This document shows positions 63,187 to 64,000 of a stretch of DNA of 64,000 bases, piece after piece. The stretch comes from Gibbsiella quercinecans (GTDB taxonomy: Bacteria > Pseudomonadota > Gammaproteobacteria > Enterobacterales > Enterobacteriaceae), in NCBI RefSeq assembly GCF_002291425.1, contig NZ_CP014136.1, forward strand, positions 4,278,001 to 4,342,000. The letters run 5' to 3'. A program made the translations under genes and the position numbers. The number at the start of each line of letters is the position of its first letter. The stretch's first letter is position 1. The notes below the pieces were generated by a model, which saw only the letters and a list, made by a program, of their open reading frames with translations, ran no database searches and had not been told where the DNA came from.

Positions 63187-64000
63187 TCGCGCAACTGGGT
63201 GACAGGTTGCCGTACATTAACTTTTATCGCTTCTGCCAGTTGCTGGAGCAAAGCCAGCCGGATAAACCGGTGGCCGGCAGCACCTGGCAGGTACGTCATG
63301 AGCCGGTGCGCTTCCGTCCGCATCCTGGAATGGGATTTCCGGCGTCCGAAATCAAAGCATTCGAGCCCGCTGAACACCCGCACCTGTCGCCTACGGTACG
63401 TATTACCTTTATGGGGCTCTACGGCGTGGAGTCGCCGCTGCCGACGCACTATATCGATGACATCACCCAGCGGCGGGAAGGCGTTGAGGCGACCGCTGAT
63501 TTTCTCGATATTTTCAATCATCGCCTGATTACCCAGTATTACAGGATCTGGCGTAAATACTCTTACCCGGCGACGTTCAAGGCCGGAGGAAAGGACAAAA
63601 CCTCACAGTATCTGCTGGGGTTGGCGGGGCTGGGGATTGATGGCTGTGCGGAAAATATCGCCACCCCTGCATCCCGCTTTCTGGCCCTGTTGCCGGTCAT
63701 GCTGTTACCTGGTCGTACTGCGGAAGGCATGGCGTCACTGGTCAGCCTGCTGGCGCCGTATACCCGAGCGCAGATCTGGCACCATGATCGGCGAAGGGTG
63801 CCGTTGAAAAAACAGTTGGCTATGAGCGTGCGGCAGCCGGTTAGTCTGAAGGGGCGCCCGGTGATGGGGGCTTACGCAACCGATGTTAACAGCCAGGTGC
63901 TGATGCGCCTCACCACGACCAGCCGGCAAGAAGTGCAGGGCTGGCTGCCGGGAGGGAATTTGCACACGGACCTGTTGGCGTTGCTGCATGTTTATCTGGG
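63141..64000 (+). CDS. tssG: T6SS baseplate protein TssG (cut by the window end)
   Basis: The first ~286 codons of tssG, starting MHPVEREPQSAPARLIAQLGDRLPYINFYRFCQLLEQSQP and continuing through VRFRPHPGMGFPASEI and HLSPTVRITFMGLYGVESPLPTHY, the TssG/VasB pattern. The start is inside the tssF C-terminus, in another frame, with AGAAGGA upstream, showing tight coupling. The downstream part, and probably tssJ and tssE, lie beyond 64000. Confidence 0.93.
   Translation, partial: MHPVEREPQSAPARLIAQLGDRLPYINFYRFCQLLEQSQPDKPVAGSTWQVRHEPVRFRPHPGMGFPASEIKAFEPAEHPHLSPTVRITFMGLYGVESPLPTHYIDDITQRREGVEATADFLDIFNHRLITQYYRIWRKYSYPATFKAGGKDKTSQYLLGLAGLGIDGCAENIATPASRFLALLPVMLLPGRTAEGMASLVSLLAPYTRAQIWHHDRRRVPLKKQLAMSVRQPVSLKGRPVMGAYATDVNSQVLMRLTTTSRQEVQGWLPGGNLHTDLLALLHVYL

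Noticed and set aside
1-64000. tRNA genes, CRISPR arrays, integrase or phage genes
   Set aside because: None was seen in any intergenic gap; island boundaries therefore lack the usual tRNA/integrase marks.

Overview
This window is chromosomal DNA from a gamma-proteobacterium of the order Enterobacterales. The left end keeps the E. coli neighbourhood yfeO / glk / yhjX / ypeC / ypdB-ypdA / alaC / ypdK, with near E. coli-length proteins. The codon style, the intergenic repeats and the accessory gene set would fit Serratia or a close relative; that genus guess is inference. No tRNA, rRNA, CRISPR array, intact insertion sequence or phage gene was seen.

Layout. (1) 1-9242, core metabolism: a ClC-like channel (yfeO, partial), glucokinase, the OFA-family transporter yhjX with its controlling LytS/LytTR two-component system YpdA/YpdB (a good match to the YpdB direct-repeat box lies upstream of yhjX), a DUF2502 protein, a DUF1479 protein (ybiU), alanine transaminase alaC, and the 24-residue membrane peptide YpdK. 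(2) 9607-9878: a 272-bp MITE-like element with 15-bp terminal inverted repeats. (3) 9985-15938: mltB and a formate dehydrogenase operon fdoGHI whose catalytic subunit has a Cys codon (TGC) at residue 196, where E. coli has selenocysteine. (4) 16120-36681: a complete-looking myo-inositol island arranged much like the Salmonella one: RpiR-type iolR, two sugar-porter inositol transporters, iolB-iolA, an AraC regulator in the reiD position, iolE, iolG, a GH30 glycosidase matching Salmonella srfJ, iolI, iolC fused to DUF2090, iolD, a second Gfo/Idh/MocA dehydrogenase, and an RbtT/CsbX-type polyol permease. Two inverted copies of a ~136-bp palindromic repeat bracket iolE to iolG2. (5) 36720-37043: a DUF1349 gene remnant. 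(6) 37659-64000: a type VI secretion locus, tssB-tssC-tssK-tssL-ompA-hcp-tssH, then an unknown pair, vgrG, a membrane protein, a lipase effector with its lipoprotein partner, PAAR, an unknown membrane protein, tssM, tssA, an unknown membrane protein, tssF and tssG (cut by the window end). tssE and tssJ are not in view.

How it works together. YpdA/YpdB should sense an extracellular metabolite and switch on yhjX. The iol genes should import inositol, oxidise it (IolG), dehydrate it (IolE), hydrolyse the ring (IolD), isomerise (IolB), phosphorylate (IolC), cleave (C-terminal DUF2090, inferred) and yield acetyl-CoA via IolA, under IolR repression, AraC activation and probably cAMP-CRP. The T6SS core is GC-rich and compact; the unknown genes inserted between its core genes are visibly AT-richer, which makes them the best effector/immunity candidates. 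The lipase/lipoprotein pair next to a VgrG with a transthyretin-like tail is the clearest toxin module.
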